The notes under the pieces were generated by a model. That model was given only the letters and a program-made list of their open reading frames with translations, was not told the DNA's origin and searched no databases. Positions 10,261 through 20,584 of a stretch of 58,206 nucleotides of DNA are shown piece after piece. A program made the translations under genes and the position numbers. How positions within the stretch are numbered: the stretch's first letter is position 1; every line of letters begins with the position of its first letter. Origin of the DNA: Bacteroides sp. SM23_62 (GTDB taxonomy: Bacteria > Bacteroidota > Bacteroidia > Bacteroidales > SM23-62); contig LJUP01000001.1 in assembly GCA_001303955.1 (NCBI GenBank), positions 84,328-142,533 on the forward strand, in the 5' to 3' direction.

Positions 10261-10276
10261 TGTTCCACGTGGAACA
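10261..10276. promoter_or_regulatory. parS: Putative parS centromere site (ParB/Spo0J binding)
   Basis: TGTTCCACGTGGAACA, perfect 16-bp palindrome; matches known bacterial parS sequences (TGTTTCACGTGAAACA / GTTCCACGTGGAAC variants). Lies in the 60-bp gap between apt and mnmG. Confidence 0.85.
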
Positions 10277-10278
10277 AT

Positions 10279-12159
10279 TCACCGGCCCATATGAATCAGT
10301 AAAACGCTTATATCCGATGGAGACACGCCGCTAATCCGGCTTGCCTGCCCAATGGTCTGTGGTCTTATTCGGCTCAGCTTTTGTCTGGCCTCAGTTGATA
10401 TTGATGTTAAATTATCATAATCAATACCATCTTTTATTTTTATCTTTTCCAGTCGTTTAATCTTTTCTGCCAGCTTCCTCTCCCTTTCAATATAACCAGC
10501 ATACTTAATACTTATTTCGGCCGACTCAACAATTTCATCTTCTTCTTTAAGGCGTAAAATTTTTTCCATAAATTCCTTAAATCCAGGCACACAGTTCCAT
10601 AGGTACTTAATACGTATTTGAGGTCTCTCTATCAAATGAATACTTTTTGTTTTCTGCCTCAGCGCAGTTGTTCCCAATTCAATAAGTCTATCATTCACAT
10701 CTTCAGGTGCGACACTTTTTCCCTTCAGAAAAGATATCACCCTGTCTCTTTTATTTATTTTTTCCTCTAATACATTTACTCTTTCTCTTTTAGCAAGCCC
10801 AGCCTCATATGAAATTCTAGTTAACCTCTCATCTGCATCATCTTGTCGTAACAAAATCCTGAATTCAGCCCGCGAAGTAAACATCCGATAAGGTTCATCA
10901 ACCCCCTTTGTAACCAGGTCATCTATTAACACACCTATATAAGAATTGTCTCTCTCAAGTAAAAACTTATCTTCATCCTTTACCTTCTTGTGTGCATTTA
11001 TTCCGGCAATGAGGCCCTGGGCTGCTGCTTCTTCATATCCGGTGGTGCCATTTATTTGCCCCGCGAAGAAAAGGCCTTCAATTTTTTTAGTTTCCAGGTT
11101 ATGAAAAAGCTGGGTAGGAGGATAGTAATCATATTCAATAGCATATCCAGGCCGGAATATTTTAACTTTCTCCAGACCTTTAATTTTTCTAAGTGCTTCC
11201 AGCTGTATATCCCATGGCAGGGAACTTGAAAATCCATTTATGTAATATTCATTTGTTTTCAGTCCTTCAGGTTCTAGAAACAGCATGTGCTGCTCTTTCT
11301 CTGCAAAAGTGACAATTTTATCCTCTATGCTAGGACAATACCTTGGTCCAACACTTTCAATCGTGCCATTGAACAGGGGAGAATCAACAAAACCTTTTTC
11401 CAGCGTTTTATGTGCCTCCTTATTTGTGTATGTGATAAAACAGCTTTTATGAAATCTATAATCCACCTCGTATGGTAAAAAAGAAAATTTTTTCCCTTCA
11501 TTATCTCCCTTTTGTTCTGTCATCACAGAAAAGTCTATTGTTCTTCCATCCAGCCTGGCAGGTGTTCCTGTTTTCATTCTTCCAACTTCAAAGTCTAATT
11601 CTCTTAGCTGTTCACTTATGCCAGAAGATGGTGGTTCACCCGCTCTGCCCCCTTTTTGCTTATTGCGTCCTATATGCATCAAACCATTTATAAATGTGCC
11701 ATTTGTCAGTATGACAGTTTTGCTTTTAAATGTTATATCCATCCGGGTTTTAACACCGGTCACCTTGTTCCCTTTAATGATTAGCTCTGTGACCATGTCC
11801 TGCCAGAAATCAATTCCAGGTATTCTTTCCAGGGTTTCTCTCCACTCCATACTGAATTTCATTCTGTCACACTGGGCCCTCGGACTCCACATTGCGGGGC
11901 CCTTTGAACGATTTAACATCCTGAACTGAATCATTGAACGATCAGTAACTATTCCACTGTATCCGCCCAGGGCGTCAATTTCCCTCACTATCTGACCCTT
12001 CGCGATACCTCCCATGGCAGGATTGCAAGACATTTGAGCAATCTTGGTCATATCCATAGTTACCAGAAGAACACGCGATCCCAAATTCGCAGCAGCGGCA
12101 GCAGCTTCACTTCCCGCATGCCCAGCACCTACCACTATCACATCATATTTTTCTATCAT
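10279..12159 (-). CDS. mnmG: tRNA uridine-5-carboxymethylaminomethyl(34) synthesis enzyme
   Basis: ORF 10279..12189; probable start at Met11 (MIEKYDVIVVGAGHAGSEAAAAAANLG). GidA motifs include CNPAMGGIAKGQIVREIDALGG and FAGQINGTTGYEEAAAQGL. Confidence 0.97.
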   Translation of the reverse strand: MIEKYDVIVVGAGHAGSEAAAAAANLGSRVLLVTMDMTKIAQMSCNPAMGGIAKGQIVREIDALGGYSGIVTDRSMIQFRMLNRSKGPAMWSPRAQCDRMKFSMEWRETLERIPGIDFWQDMVTELIIKGNKVTGVKTRMDITFKSKTVILTNGTFINGLMHIGRNKQKGGRAGEPPSSGISEQLRELDFEVGRMKTGTPARLDGRTIDFSVMTEQKGDNEGKKFSFLPYEVDYRFHKSCFITYTNKEAHKTLEKGFVDSPLFNGTIESVGPRYCPSIEDKIVTFAEKEQHMLFLEPEGLKTNEYYINGFSSSLPWDIQLEALRKIKGLEKVKIFRPGYAIEYDYYPPTQLFHNLETKKIEGLFFAGQINGTTGYEEAAAQGLIAGINAHKKVKDEDKFLLERDNSYIGVLIDDLVTKGVDEPYRMFTSRAEFRILLRQDDADERLTRISYEAGLAKRERVNVLEEKINKRDRVISFLKGKSVAPEDVNDRLIELGTTALRQKTKSIHLIERPQIRIKYLWNCVPGFKEFMEKILRLKEEDEIVESAEISIKYAGYIERERKLAEKIKRLEKIKIKDGIDYDNLTSISTEARQKLSRIRPQTIGQASRISGVSPSDISVLLIHMGR

Positions 12160-12222
12160 GCAAATAGAAATTTTTACAAATTTACACAAATGAAATTTTT
12201 AAAGACCGGTTGGTCCTTTTTT

Positions 12223-12645
12223 CTATATCTCCGGTGAGCTAATCAGGTAATGATTTTCCTTTTTTCTCATCGATGATTTCTTCCTTTCGTTTCCATCATC
12301 ATATCCTAAAAGGTGTAGGATTCCATGTACAATGACTCTTTTAAGCTCTTTCTTAAAAGTCACTTCAAACTCCTCTGCATTTTCCCTTACCCGTTGAACG
12401 CTTATGAACAAATCACCAGCAATCATCTGATTATCAGAATAATCAAAGGTAAGTATATCAGTCAGATAATCTCTATAAAGGTATTTTTTATTAAGCTCCA
12501 AGAGATTACTGTCTGAAGTAAAAATGATATTGATCTGTCCAGGGCAGCCATGCTCCTGCAATATCAGATCCCGAAGCCATTTTTTTAGGAGATTTTTATT
12601 TTTTATTCCGGTAGATGCCTCTCTTTCATGAAAATGTATAGCCAA
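12223..12645 (-). CDS. ybeY: Endoribonuclease / rRNA maturation factor
   Basis: 140 aa; VIVHGILHLLGYDDG (UPF0054 H-x3-H zinc motif). Confidence 0.94.
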   Translation of the reverse strand: MAIHFHEREASTGIKNKNLLKKWLRDLILQEHGCPGQINIIFTSDSNLLELNKKYLYRDYLTDILTFDYSDNQMIAGDLFISVQRVRENAEEFEVTFKKELKRVIVHGILHLLGYDDGNERKKSSMRKKENHYLISSPEI

Positions 12646-12648
12646 CTT

Positions 12649-13065
12649 CTACAAATTAAATGTCAAACTTACTTTACTACCGTTTTCCATGAAGTTTATA
12701 CCGTCGGAAAGTTTTTCCATCAGGAATACACCCCTTCCGTTAACCTTCTCAACATTCCCAGGTGCAGTAGGGTCCGGAATATCCTTATAGTTGAAACCTT
12801 TTCCCTGGTCTGTTACTACAAGTTCCAGCTTGTTTTCATCCCACCTAAACTCGATATTTACATCTTTGTTTTCATCCAGTTTGTTGCCATGTAGAATGGC
12901 ATTATTTGCCGCCTCCAATGTTGCGATCATTACATTACCATACACTTCAGAACTCATGCTGCAGGCAATTGAAATTTCATCTACCATTTTTTCAACTTCC
13001 CTTAGGCTTTCAATTCTGGATGTAATATTTAGCACTCTCTCCATACCAGGATAATTCATTATCAT
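12649..13065 (-). CDS. RsbW-like serine kinase / anti-sigma factor ATP-binding protein (HATPase)
   Basis: 138 aa; ATLEAANNAILHGNK (N box), VTDQGKGFNYKDIPDP (G1), GRGVFLMEKLSD (G2). Confidence 0.87.
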   Translation of the reverse strand: MIMNYPGMERVLNITSRIESLREVEKMVDEISIACSMSSEVYGNVMIATLEAANNAILHGNKLDENKDVNIEFRWDENKLELVVTDQGKGFNYKDIPDPTAPGNVEKVNGRGVFLMEKLSDGINFMENGSKVSLTFNL

Positions 13066-13138
13066 GCTTTTTATACTGCAGAAAGGATGCTAGGGTTACC
13101 TTTTTCCTTTGCTAAAATATAATATTTTTTTGAAACTA

Positions 13139-14353
13139 TTATTTACTACTTAACCAATCTTCAGGGTTCTGTTTATTTAATTCCTTCCATATCTCTATAT
13201 GGAGCAATGTTGAGTTTGTTTCTTCTTCCGTAAATACTGTTCCAAGTACCTGTTTTACCTTTACCATATCTCCAGGTTTCACCCTTACATTAATCAGGTT
13301 TTGATATACGGTAAGAAAATTTCCATGTCTAATAATTACTGTATAATTTGCACCCAGTATGGCAACTACTTTGCTTACCACCCCTTCAAACAATGCTCTT
13401 GCTTCAGCCCCCTGAACCGTACTTATGTCTATGCCATCATTTTGTACAGTGACTTGTTTTAGTACAGCATGCTGCTGCCTTCCAAAACGGCTAGTGACAA
13501 CTCCTCTTTCTGTTGGCCATGGTAATTTTCCCTTATTTCCCAGGAAATTATCTGATATCAATTTTTCTTCCGGGGTTAGCTGATCGTATAGATTTCTTGA
13601 CCGCCCTTTTCTAGCTTCTGCAGCAATTATGTCAGCAATTTCTCTTTCAAGTCTTCTGGCAATTTTCTGGTTCTCCGCAATCTTTTTTTTAAGTTCCTTT
13701 TCCTGTCCGCTTAATTCAAGGACCATCTGGTCTTTGGCCCTCCGCTCCTGTTCAAGGGCCCTGTTTTCATCAATTTTCTGCCTGGCTATTTCTTCCTTTT
13801 GTATAACTATTTCTTCCAGTTCCTTTATTTCCAGCTTTAATTCCTCTCGCATGGTCTGGATCAGCAACGCCTGTTCTTTCCTGTGCCTTGTATATTGCTG
13901 AATATATTTCATTCGTTTGTATGCCATATTGAAATTATCCGCAGAAAGTATAAACATCAACCGATCATATTTGTTCTTGTTCCAGAAAGCAAACTTTATC
14001 AGCATCTCATATTGCTTTTTGACAATATCGACATCATTTTCCAGTTCTACGATCAGCTTCCTTTTATTGATGATTTCTTCATTGTACAAAGAGATTTCCT
14101 GATTTATCGAACTTAACAGTTGATTTCTCAATTGTATCCTCTTATTTAGTATTTTAACCCTGTTCAAGCTTGTTTGTTTTTTTTGTCTTGTTTCCTCTAA
14201 TAACCTGTTTGTGTAATCGATCTCTTCCTTGGTCTTTCCCTTTTGTTTTTCCAGTTCTTCTTTTGTCTGGGCATGGGTATATTGTATATAAACTGTCAAG
14301 AATAGGATCACAACAGTAATTATGCAGGATCTTTTATGAGATCTCGTTATCAT
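13139..14353 (-). CDS. EnvC-like murein hydrolase activator, M23 peptidase domain
   Basis: 404 aa; signal peptide, long coiled coil, C-terminal LytM-like region (GIDISTVQGAEARALFEGVVSKV...VIIRHGNFLTVYQNL). Confidence 0.9.
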   Translation of the reverse strand: MITRSHKRSCIITVVILFLTVYIQYTHAQTKEELEKQKGKTKEEIDYTNRLLEETRQKKQTSLNRVKILNKRIQLRNQLLSSINQEISLYNEEIINKRKLIVELENDVDIVKKQYEMLIKFAFWNKNKYDRLMFILSADNFNMAYKRMKYIQQYTRHRKEQALLIQTMREELKLEIKELEEIVIQKEEIARQKIDENRALEQERRAKDQMVLELSGQEKELKKKIAENQKIARRLEREIADIIAAEARKGRSRNLYDQLTPEEKLISDNFLGNKGKLPWPTERGVVTSRFGRQQHAVLKQVTVQNDGIDISTVQGAEARALFEGVVSKVVAILGANYTVIIRHGNFLTVYQNLINVRVKPGDMVKVKQVLGTVFTEEETNSTLLHIEIWKELNKQNPEDWLSSK

Positions 14354-14358
14354 TTTAA

Positions 14359-15171
14359 TTACATATGAATCCTTGAATAATTCGCTGGAATTTCAAATTT
14401 AACATTGATCGGATCATCAAATACTACCAGGCTATATTTAATTTCTAGTTTGATTGAATTATTCCCATCCTGAATATTGATAGAAATCCTTTTTGGAAAA
14501 GGTTCTATCTCTGATACATTAAAATCAGCATACCCTATGTCCATTTGCACATTTCGCTGATAATCATCAATATATACATCATTTATTTGCTGATAGACGC
14601 TGTCCGCAGCTATTTGCTGATTTGTCATTCTTTTACCACCCTTTATTGACTCAATTTTATACATGATCCTCCCATTTTCTGTTTTTATCTCTTTCGCATA
14701 TCTTCTATCCGCATATCCGTCCTTGTAAAAAAACGCCTCATTTATCAATACAGCCTGTAAATCATTAAATCTGGCAGGAAGATTATATTTTTCAAGATAA
14801 TAATCCAGCGATGAGGCATGATATGTTTTTTCCGTACGGTTTATCACAATAATGCTGTCCTCTGTACACATTATTCTTAAGGCCTCATAGCCAATCATCG
14901 GAATGACAGAGATGGCGATCAGACTGTCCCTTGATACAGCCATATTTCCCTTGAAATTATCTGAAAGCCCATTGACCACAAATTCAACGTTCATTCTTTT
15001 TACTTTTAACGTTTTAAAAGCATGCCCAGTAGCAAATACAGACACCGTTTCGGAACGTTCTGTGAGCATGGTTTCCTGCCTTGTTAAATCAACTACATTT
15101 TTTTGAGATCGGCATGATATTAGCAGAATTATGACCATTGTGCCAAATATATATATTGGCAATTTTCTCAT
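14359..15171 (-). CDS. DUF4292-type lipoprotein
   Basis: 270 aa; lipobox LLISC; position between the EnvC-like and TPR genes is typical of this Bacteroidetes cluster. Confidence 0.75.
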   Translation of the reverse strand: MRKLPIYIFGTMVIILLISCRSQKNVVDLTRQETMLTERSETVSVFATGHAFKTLKVKRMNVEFVVNGLSDNFKGNMAVSRDSLIAISVIPMIGYEALRIMCTEDSIIVINRTEKTYHASSLDYYLEKYNLPARFNDLQAVLINEAFFYKDGYADRRYAKEIKTENGRIMYKIESIKGGKRMTNQQIAADSVYQQINDVYIDDYQRNVQMDIGYADFNVSEIEPFPKRISINIQDGNNSIKLEIKYSLVVFDDPINVKFEIPANYSRIHM

Positions 15172-15172
15172 C

Positions 15173-16897
15173 CTATCTTAATTGTTTAATTTTTTCTTTT
15201 AATTCTGCAGATTCATTTCCTGCTTCCACCGCTTTCTTCCAGTACTTTACAGCTTCTTCTTCTCTTTCCATGGCATACAGTATATCACCGTAGTGTTCAA
15301 GAATTTCAGGATCACCTCCTCCGCCAGATTGAACTGCCTTTTCAATATATTCCAGTGCTTTTTGATTATTTCCAGATTTATACATGATCCATGCATAAGT
15401 GTCCAGGTACGTAGGATTATCAGGTTCTGCCAGTATGGTAACCCTACTCATTTTTTCAGCTTTATCAAGCTTTACTTCTCTCAGAGAAAGGTAATAGCCA
15501 TAATTATTCAGTATCATAATATTCTCTGGTTCAATCTGTAATGCTTTCTCGAAATATTCATCTGATCTTTCATGTTTTTCCAAATTTTGCCATGCTTCTG
15601 CCAGCATCGAATAAAATTGCACGGTCAGGGGCAAGTTGTTATCAGCAAATTCCAGCCCTTTTTCCAATGATTTAACCGCTTCTTCATTATTCCCCATCTG
15701 CATGGCAGCATTTCCCTTAAATAAAAATAATAAAGGTTTATCATTGAAATAATTAAGTGCTTCACTGGCCCTTCTATACACTCCTTCATTATTTTCCAGC
15801 ATGTTCTCTATAAATATTGCCTGTTCCCAGATAAAATAATTCCCCTTCTGTTCTTTAAGCACCTCATCATATTCCGCCAGCGCTTCCTCATATCTTTCAA
15901 GCTTAGAGAAATAATCTGCCTTGGCTGTGCGCACCCTGTAATCAGCCGGATATTGGATTTCGAGGATAGTCAGCAGTGAATCAATCCTTGTTTTATTCTC
16001 ATCAAATTTTTCCTGGTTCGTTAAAAAATCTATCATTACTCCCATTTTCTGGTCTATCTGCAGTGATTGATTTCTAAAAGCAAGAGCCAGGTATTCATAT
16101 TGCTTTTCTGGATTGTTTTCAAGCCGGTAAAATTCAGCCATGGACAGCTGTGCAACTCCATTATTTGGTTCTATTTCGAATATTTCCTTATATGTTTTTT
16201 TAGCTTCCTCTTTCCGTTCAAGAGTCGTGTACAGTTCTGCCAGAACACCAAGGTATCTGACCTCCCCCGGGGCCAGTTCAATCAGTGCTAGCAGTTCGGC
16301 AATGGCCTGTTCCGACTTGCCCATTTTTAAATATATTTGTTCCTTTAATAGAGATACGGGTTCTGAAATACCGTTTTCTTTCTCAATTTCATTAAGCGTC
16401 TTTAATGCCTTGTTTTCCTTACCTGTTTCTGAATAAAGGCGGCTCAGTTCAAATTTTACTTCAATTTTCTCAGGCCATTTTTCCAATATATCCTCATAAA
16501 TAAAAATCGCACTATCAGCTTCATGCTTAATCATGTGTAGTTGGGTGAGCTGCACTTTATACCAGTAATTTTCAGGAGCAAGCGTTACAGCCCTTCGGGT
16601 AAGTTTTTTAGCAGTATCAAAATCCTGGGCCATCATATAGATGCCTGCAAGCTGAAAAGCAGCAGCATCACTGTTCGGATTCACGTCGAGACATTTCTTA
16701 TACAGGGCAGCAGCCTGTTTGAAATTGCCAAACAGTTTTTGTTTTGTGGCTTCCGTTAATGCATAATTATATTCCCTCAACTCACTCTCATTCAAAGTCC
16801 GGCTGATACTTTCTTCAGTCATTTTCTTCGAAGAACTGCATGCCATATGCATAAGTATGGCAGTAATAATCATTAAATGTGCATATATTCTTCCCAC
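15173..16897 (-). CDS. Tetratricopeptide repeat lipoprotein
   Basis: 574 aa; lipobox-like HMACSSS and many TPR units (AALYKKCLDVNPNSDAAAFQLAGIYM, ..SDEYFEKALQIEPENIMILNNYGYYL). Confidence 0.92.
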   Translation of the reverse strand: MGRIYAHLMIITAILMHMACSSSKKMTEESISRTLNESELREYNYALTEATKQKLFGNFKQAAALYKKCLDVNPNSDAAAFQLAGIYMMAQDFDTAKKLTRRAVTLAPENYWYKVQLTQLHMIKHEADSAIFIYEDILEKWPEKIEVKFELSRLYSETGKENKALKTLNEIEKENGISEPVSLLKEQIYLKMGKSEQAIAELLALIELAPGEVRYLGVLAELYTTLERKEEAKKTYKEIFEIEPNNGVAQLSMAEFYRLENNPEKQYEYLALAFRNQSLQIDQKMGVMIDFLTNQEKFDENKTRIDSLLTILEIQYPADYRVRTAKADYFSKLERYEEALAEYDEVLKEQKGNYFIWEQAIFIENMLENNEGVYRRASEALNYFNDKPLLFLFKGNAAMQMGNNEEAVKSLEKGLEFADNNLPLTVQFYSMLAEAWQNLEKHERSDEYFEKALQIEPENIMILNNYGYYLSLREVKLDKAEKMSRVTILAEPDNPTYLDTYAWIMYKSGNNQKALEYIEKAVQSGGGGDPEILEHYGDILYAMEREEEAVKYWKKAVEAGNESAELKEKIKQLR

Positions 16898-16958
16898 GTT
16901 TTCAATATTTAAAATAGATTCCCAATCATTTAAACAAACTACGTTCCCTTATAATATC

Positions 16959-17390
16959 TTATTGCCCTGTGTGGCCAAAACCACCTTTCCCCCTAACTGT
17001 TTCGTTTAGTATGTCTGTTTCAACCCATTCTATAGTTTCATGCCTGGTAATAATCATTTGACATATTCTTTCCCCGTCATTTATGATGAAATCTTCATTT
17101 GATAAGTTTATCAGAATAATACTTATTTCACCACGGTAATCTGAATCAATAGTACCTGGTGTATTCAGCACCGTAATTCCTTTATTAATAGCTAGTCCGC
17201 TTCGTGGACGTATTTGAGCCTCATACCCCCTGGGTAGCTCTATGAACAAACCCGTAGGTATAAGATCTCTTTCCCCAGGTTTCAATATCCGAGGTTTATC
17301 CAGATTCGCCTTCAGGTCCATGCCCGCAGAAAACACCGTTCTGTATGAAGGTAAATCATGTTTTGATTTATTTACGATCCTTATTTTCAT
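16959..17390 (-). CDS. dut: dUTP diphosphatase
   Basis: 143 aa; [47 protein letters not shown]. Confidence 0.97.
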   Translation of the reverse strand: MKIRIVNKSKHDLPSYRTVFSAGMDLKANLDKPRILKPGERDLIPTGLFIELPRGYEAQIRPRSGLAINKGITVLNTPGTIDSDYRGEISIILINLSNEDFIINDGERICQMIITRHETIEWVETDILNETVRGKGGFGHTGQ

Positions 17391-17404
17391 TCACTCATTT
17401 TTAT

Positions 17405-18883
17405 TTACTCAACAAAACTAAGCCTGGTTATATTATTTTTCTCAAAGAAAATGACAATGATAATAAATCCAGCTAACAATCCCGTATTAATCAATATCTC
17501 ACTCACCTTTGTTAATTCACTTGCCATCTTTGCCAGAAAATATATGATTGCCGCCATTGCCAGGTAAAGACCAATGCTTTTCAATGGATATTTAATGTGA
17601 TAGTATTTCCTCCCCAACCACCATGAAATGAGAACCATACACCCATAACATGCCGCATGGGCCCAGGCTGAAGCAATATATCCATAAACAGGGATAAAAA
17701 ACCAGTTTATCAAAAATGTGATCAATGCACCCATTATCGTTATCATTGCTCCATATTTTGTCAGGTTATTCAATTTATACCATATTGATAAATTGAAAAA
17801 TATCCCGAGTAACAGGTTGGCAAAAAGGATCACCGGGACGATATGGAGCCCTTCATGAAAATCCTTTCCGATAAAATATTTGAAAACATCAATATACAAG
17901 TTAACTACCAGAAATATGACCAATGATGCAATCACAAAATATTTCATTACCTGTGCGAAAATTATTTTTGCATTGGCTTTGTCTGCATTACCAAAATAAA
18001 ACGGTTCACTTGCATACCGGAACATCTGCACAAACAATGTCATTAATACCGCAATCTTATAATTTGCCCCATAGATGCCTAGCTGACCAAGGGAAGAATC
18101 AGGATCCGGCAGAAGGTGCTTCAGTAATACCCGGTCCAATGCTTCATTCACTGTACCTGCCAATCCGGATATCAGCAAGGGATATGAATATCCGATCATT
18201 TTGATCCAGAGCCTGGGATCAAAAGCTGGCTTCACACTGATAATGGTTCCCGATAACAGTACCAGTGCAAACAGGCTCGACACCATATTCGATATAAAAA
18301 CGTATCCTACGCCTATCTCCGGATCATATATCTTTAACAGCCAAAGTGTTGAACCACGCATCTCTAATGACGGGAGCAATAATAGAAAAAGAAAGTTCAG
18401 GCCTATGTTTAATACCACGCTAGTAATTTTTATAACGGCAAATTTTGTGGCCCGATTCTGCCATCTAAGCCGCGCAAACGGTATGGTTGTAAGGGCATCC
18501 ACGCCAACAATGATCCCAATCCACAAGATATACTCAGGATGTTCATTATATCCTAAAACCCGTGATAACGTTCCGGACATTATCCTGATCAGTGCAACAA
18601 ATAATAAAGAACTTACAAATATTGATATCATACTTGTAATGAAAACTTTATTTTCATTTTTACTGGTTTGGGCAAAACGGAAAAATCCCGTTTCCATGCC
18701 GTATGTCATTATGATCAACAGAAATACCACATAGGCATAGAGTTCTGTTATAATGCCATATTCTTCCAGGTCAAAAACCCTTGTAAAGAATGGTGTGAGC
18801 AGTAGGTAATTCAATAACCTTGGCACAACAGTGCCAAATCCATAAATGGCAGTTTGACCAAATAATTGCTTCAGAGGATTCAA
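17405..18883 (-). CDS. Lipopolysaccharide/polysaccharide flippase (MATE/MurJ-like superfamily)
   Basis: 492 aa polytopic membrane protein; N-terminal QTAIYGFGTVVPRLLNYLLLTPFFTRVFDLEEYG typical of oligosaccharide flippases. Confidence 0.9.
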   Translation of the reverse strand: MNPLKQLFGQTAIYGFGTVVPRLLNYLLLTPFFTRVFDLEEYGIITELYAYVVFLLIIMTYGMETGFFRFAQTSKNENKVFITSMISIFVSSLLFVALIRIMSGTLSRVLGYNEHPEYILWIGIIVGVDALTTIPFARLRWQNRATKFAVIKITSVVLNIGLNFLFLLLLPSLEMRGSTLWLLKIYDPEIGVGYVFISNMVSSLFALVLLSGTIISVKPAFDPRLWIKMIGYSYPLLISGLAGTVNEALDRVLLKHLLPDPDSSLGQLGIYGANYKIAVLMTLFVQMFRYASEPFYFGNADKANAKIIFAQVMKYFVIASLVIFLVVNLYIDVFKYFIGKDFHEGLHIVPVILFANLLLGIFFNLSIWYKLNNLTKYGAMITIMGALITFLINWFFIPVYGYIASAWAHAACYGCMVLISWWLGRKYYHIKYPLKSIGLYLAMAAIIYFLAKMASELTKVSEILINTGLLAGFIIIVIFFEKNNITRLSFVE

Positions 18884-18952
18884 TAAAGGCTATCAAATGG
18901 TTTGATCAAAGATAGGATACCGCTTACTAGTATATACTTTCAGTGAGTTTTT

Positions 18953-19810
18953 TTAATTAACAATATCTTCCAGGGCCTCAGCAAGCCGGGGATATTCAAA
19001 ACGGAAACCTTCTCTGATCAACCTTTCCGGAACCACAGCCTGGCCTCCTGTCACAACGGCAGCTCCCTGACCATACAGCAGCCTGAACAATATTTTTGGA
19101 ATGATAAAATGAGCAGGCCTTTTGACAGTGTTGCCCAATAACTTTGTGAATTCCCGGTTGGTGCAATATCCAGGGGCAGTCAGGTTATAAATGCCGCTTT
19201 GTTTGTGTTCAAGAATATAGGCGATGGCCCTGGCAATATCCTTGATATGTATCCAGGAAAAATACTGCGACCCCCTGCCAATCCTGCCTCCCAGTCCTAT
19301 ACGGAAGAAAGGTAACAACCTTCCAAGCATTCCCCCGGAGGCTGTAAGTACTACGCCTGTCCTTATAATACATACCTTTGTTGACGTGGATTCAAGCTTA
19401 CGAACTTCTTTTTCCCATTTTCTTACCACCTCGGCCAAGAATCCAGTTCCCCATGCATCACTATCTTCCGTATGTACGTCTTTATCATTGTAAATCCCGA
19501 TGGCTGATGCGGATATATACAGTCGTTCCCGGTAAGAATATTTTTCCATTATACAGCCCAGTTTTCTGGTGGTCAGGATACGGCTGTCCATGATTTCCTT
19601 TTTGTTCCTTTTCGTCCATCTTCTTATAATTGGTGCACCCGAAAGATTTATAACAAAGTCAGTTTCCCTGTATTTTGCCGCAAAATCCTCATCCTTTATA
19701 AGATAATCATTCCGGCTGATTTTACGTATGTCATATCCTTTCAGGTATCCTGACAGATATGTCCCAATCAGTCCGGATGCTCCTGCCATAGCAACAGTTT
19801 TCTTTTTCAT
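18953..19810 (-). CDS. TIGR01777-type NAD(P)-dependent epimerase-like oxidoreductase
   Basis: 285 aa; GASGLIGTYL, NLSGAPIIRRWTKRNKKEIMDSRI, EKEVRKL. Confidence 0.92.
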   Translation of the reverse strand: MKKKTVAMAGASGLIGTYLSGYLKGYDIRKISRNDYLIKDEDFAAKYRETDFVINLSGAPIIRRWTKRNKKEIMDSRILTTRKLGCIMEKYSYRERLYISASAIGIYNDKDVHTEDSDAWGTGFLAEVVRKWEKEVRKLESTSTKVCIIRTGVVLTASGGMLGRLLPFFRIGLGGRIGRGSQYFSWIHIKDIARAIAYILEHKQSGIYNLTAPGYCTNREFTKLLGNTVKRPAHFIIPKILFRLLYGQGAAVVTGGQAVVPERLIREGFRFEYPRLAEALEDIVN

Positions 19811-19875
19811 CCGGATGTTTATTACTTTTGTGCCTTCAATTTACATGAATTCAGCTATATGTAAACCATCATCGA

Positions 19876-20553
19876 ATGAAAATTAAATTTACCTCCTCAC
19901 TTCTCCTGACGACCATGCTGGTAATAACATCTATTCACAATTCCTTTTCTCAAACTGCCTCCCATACTCTTTTAATCGAGACCAGCAAGGGTAATATTAA
20001 ATGCATCCTTTATGAACAGACTCCCATGCATGCTGATAATTTTATCAAACTTGTCAATGACGGGTTTTATAACGGTGTACTCTTTCACCGCGTGATCAAA
20101 TATTTCATGATCCAGACCGGGGATCCTGATTCAAAAAACGTAAAAAAAGGAGCCAGTTCAGGGAGCGGTGGACCAGGATATACGGTTCCCGCTGAATTCC
20201 ATCCTGATCTTTACCATAAAAAAGGAGCCCTGGCAGCAGCTCGTCAGGGTGATCAGGTTAATCCAAACCGAGAATCCAATGGTTCACAGTTCTATTTTGT
20301 CCAGGGTAAGGTTTTCTCAGATGAACAACTTGACCAGATGGAGAGTTCCGGGTCCCACATCAGGTTCACCCATGAACAAAGAACGGTTTACAAGACTATT
20401 GGGGGCACGCCACATCTTGATTATGGATATACGGTTTTTGGTGAAGTGACCGACGGACTTGAGGTTATTGATGCCATTGCATCAGAACCCACAGACAATA
20501 TGGACAGGCCGCTTGAAAATATAAAAATTATTAAAATATCCGTATTGAAGTAA
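19876..20553 (+). CDS. Cyclophilin-type peptidyl-prolyl cis-trans isomerase, exported
   Basis: 225 aa; signal peptide; NFIKLVNDGFYNGVLFHRVIKYFMIQTGDP; HLDYGYTVFGEVTDGLEVID. Confidence 0.95.
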   Translation: MKIKFTSSLLLTTMLVITSIHNSFSQTASHTLLIETSKGNIKCILYEQTPMHADNFIKLVNDGFYNGVLFHRVIKYFMIQTGDPDSKNVKKGASSGSGGPGYTVPAEFHPDLYHKKGALAAARQGDQVNPNRESNGSQFYFVQGKVFSDEQLDQMESSGSHIRFTHEQRTVYKTIGGTPHLDYGYTVFGEVTDGLEVIDAIASEPTDNMDRPLENIKIIKISVLK

Positions 20554-20584
20554 ATTCCTTAATTTAGCCGTTTATCATTGAGCC

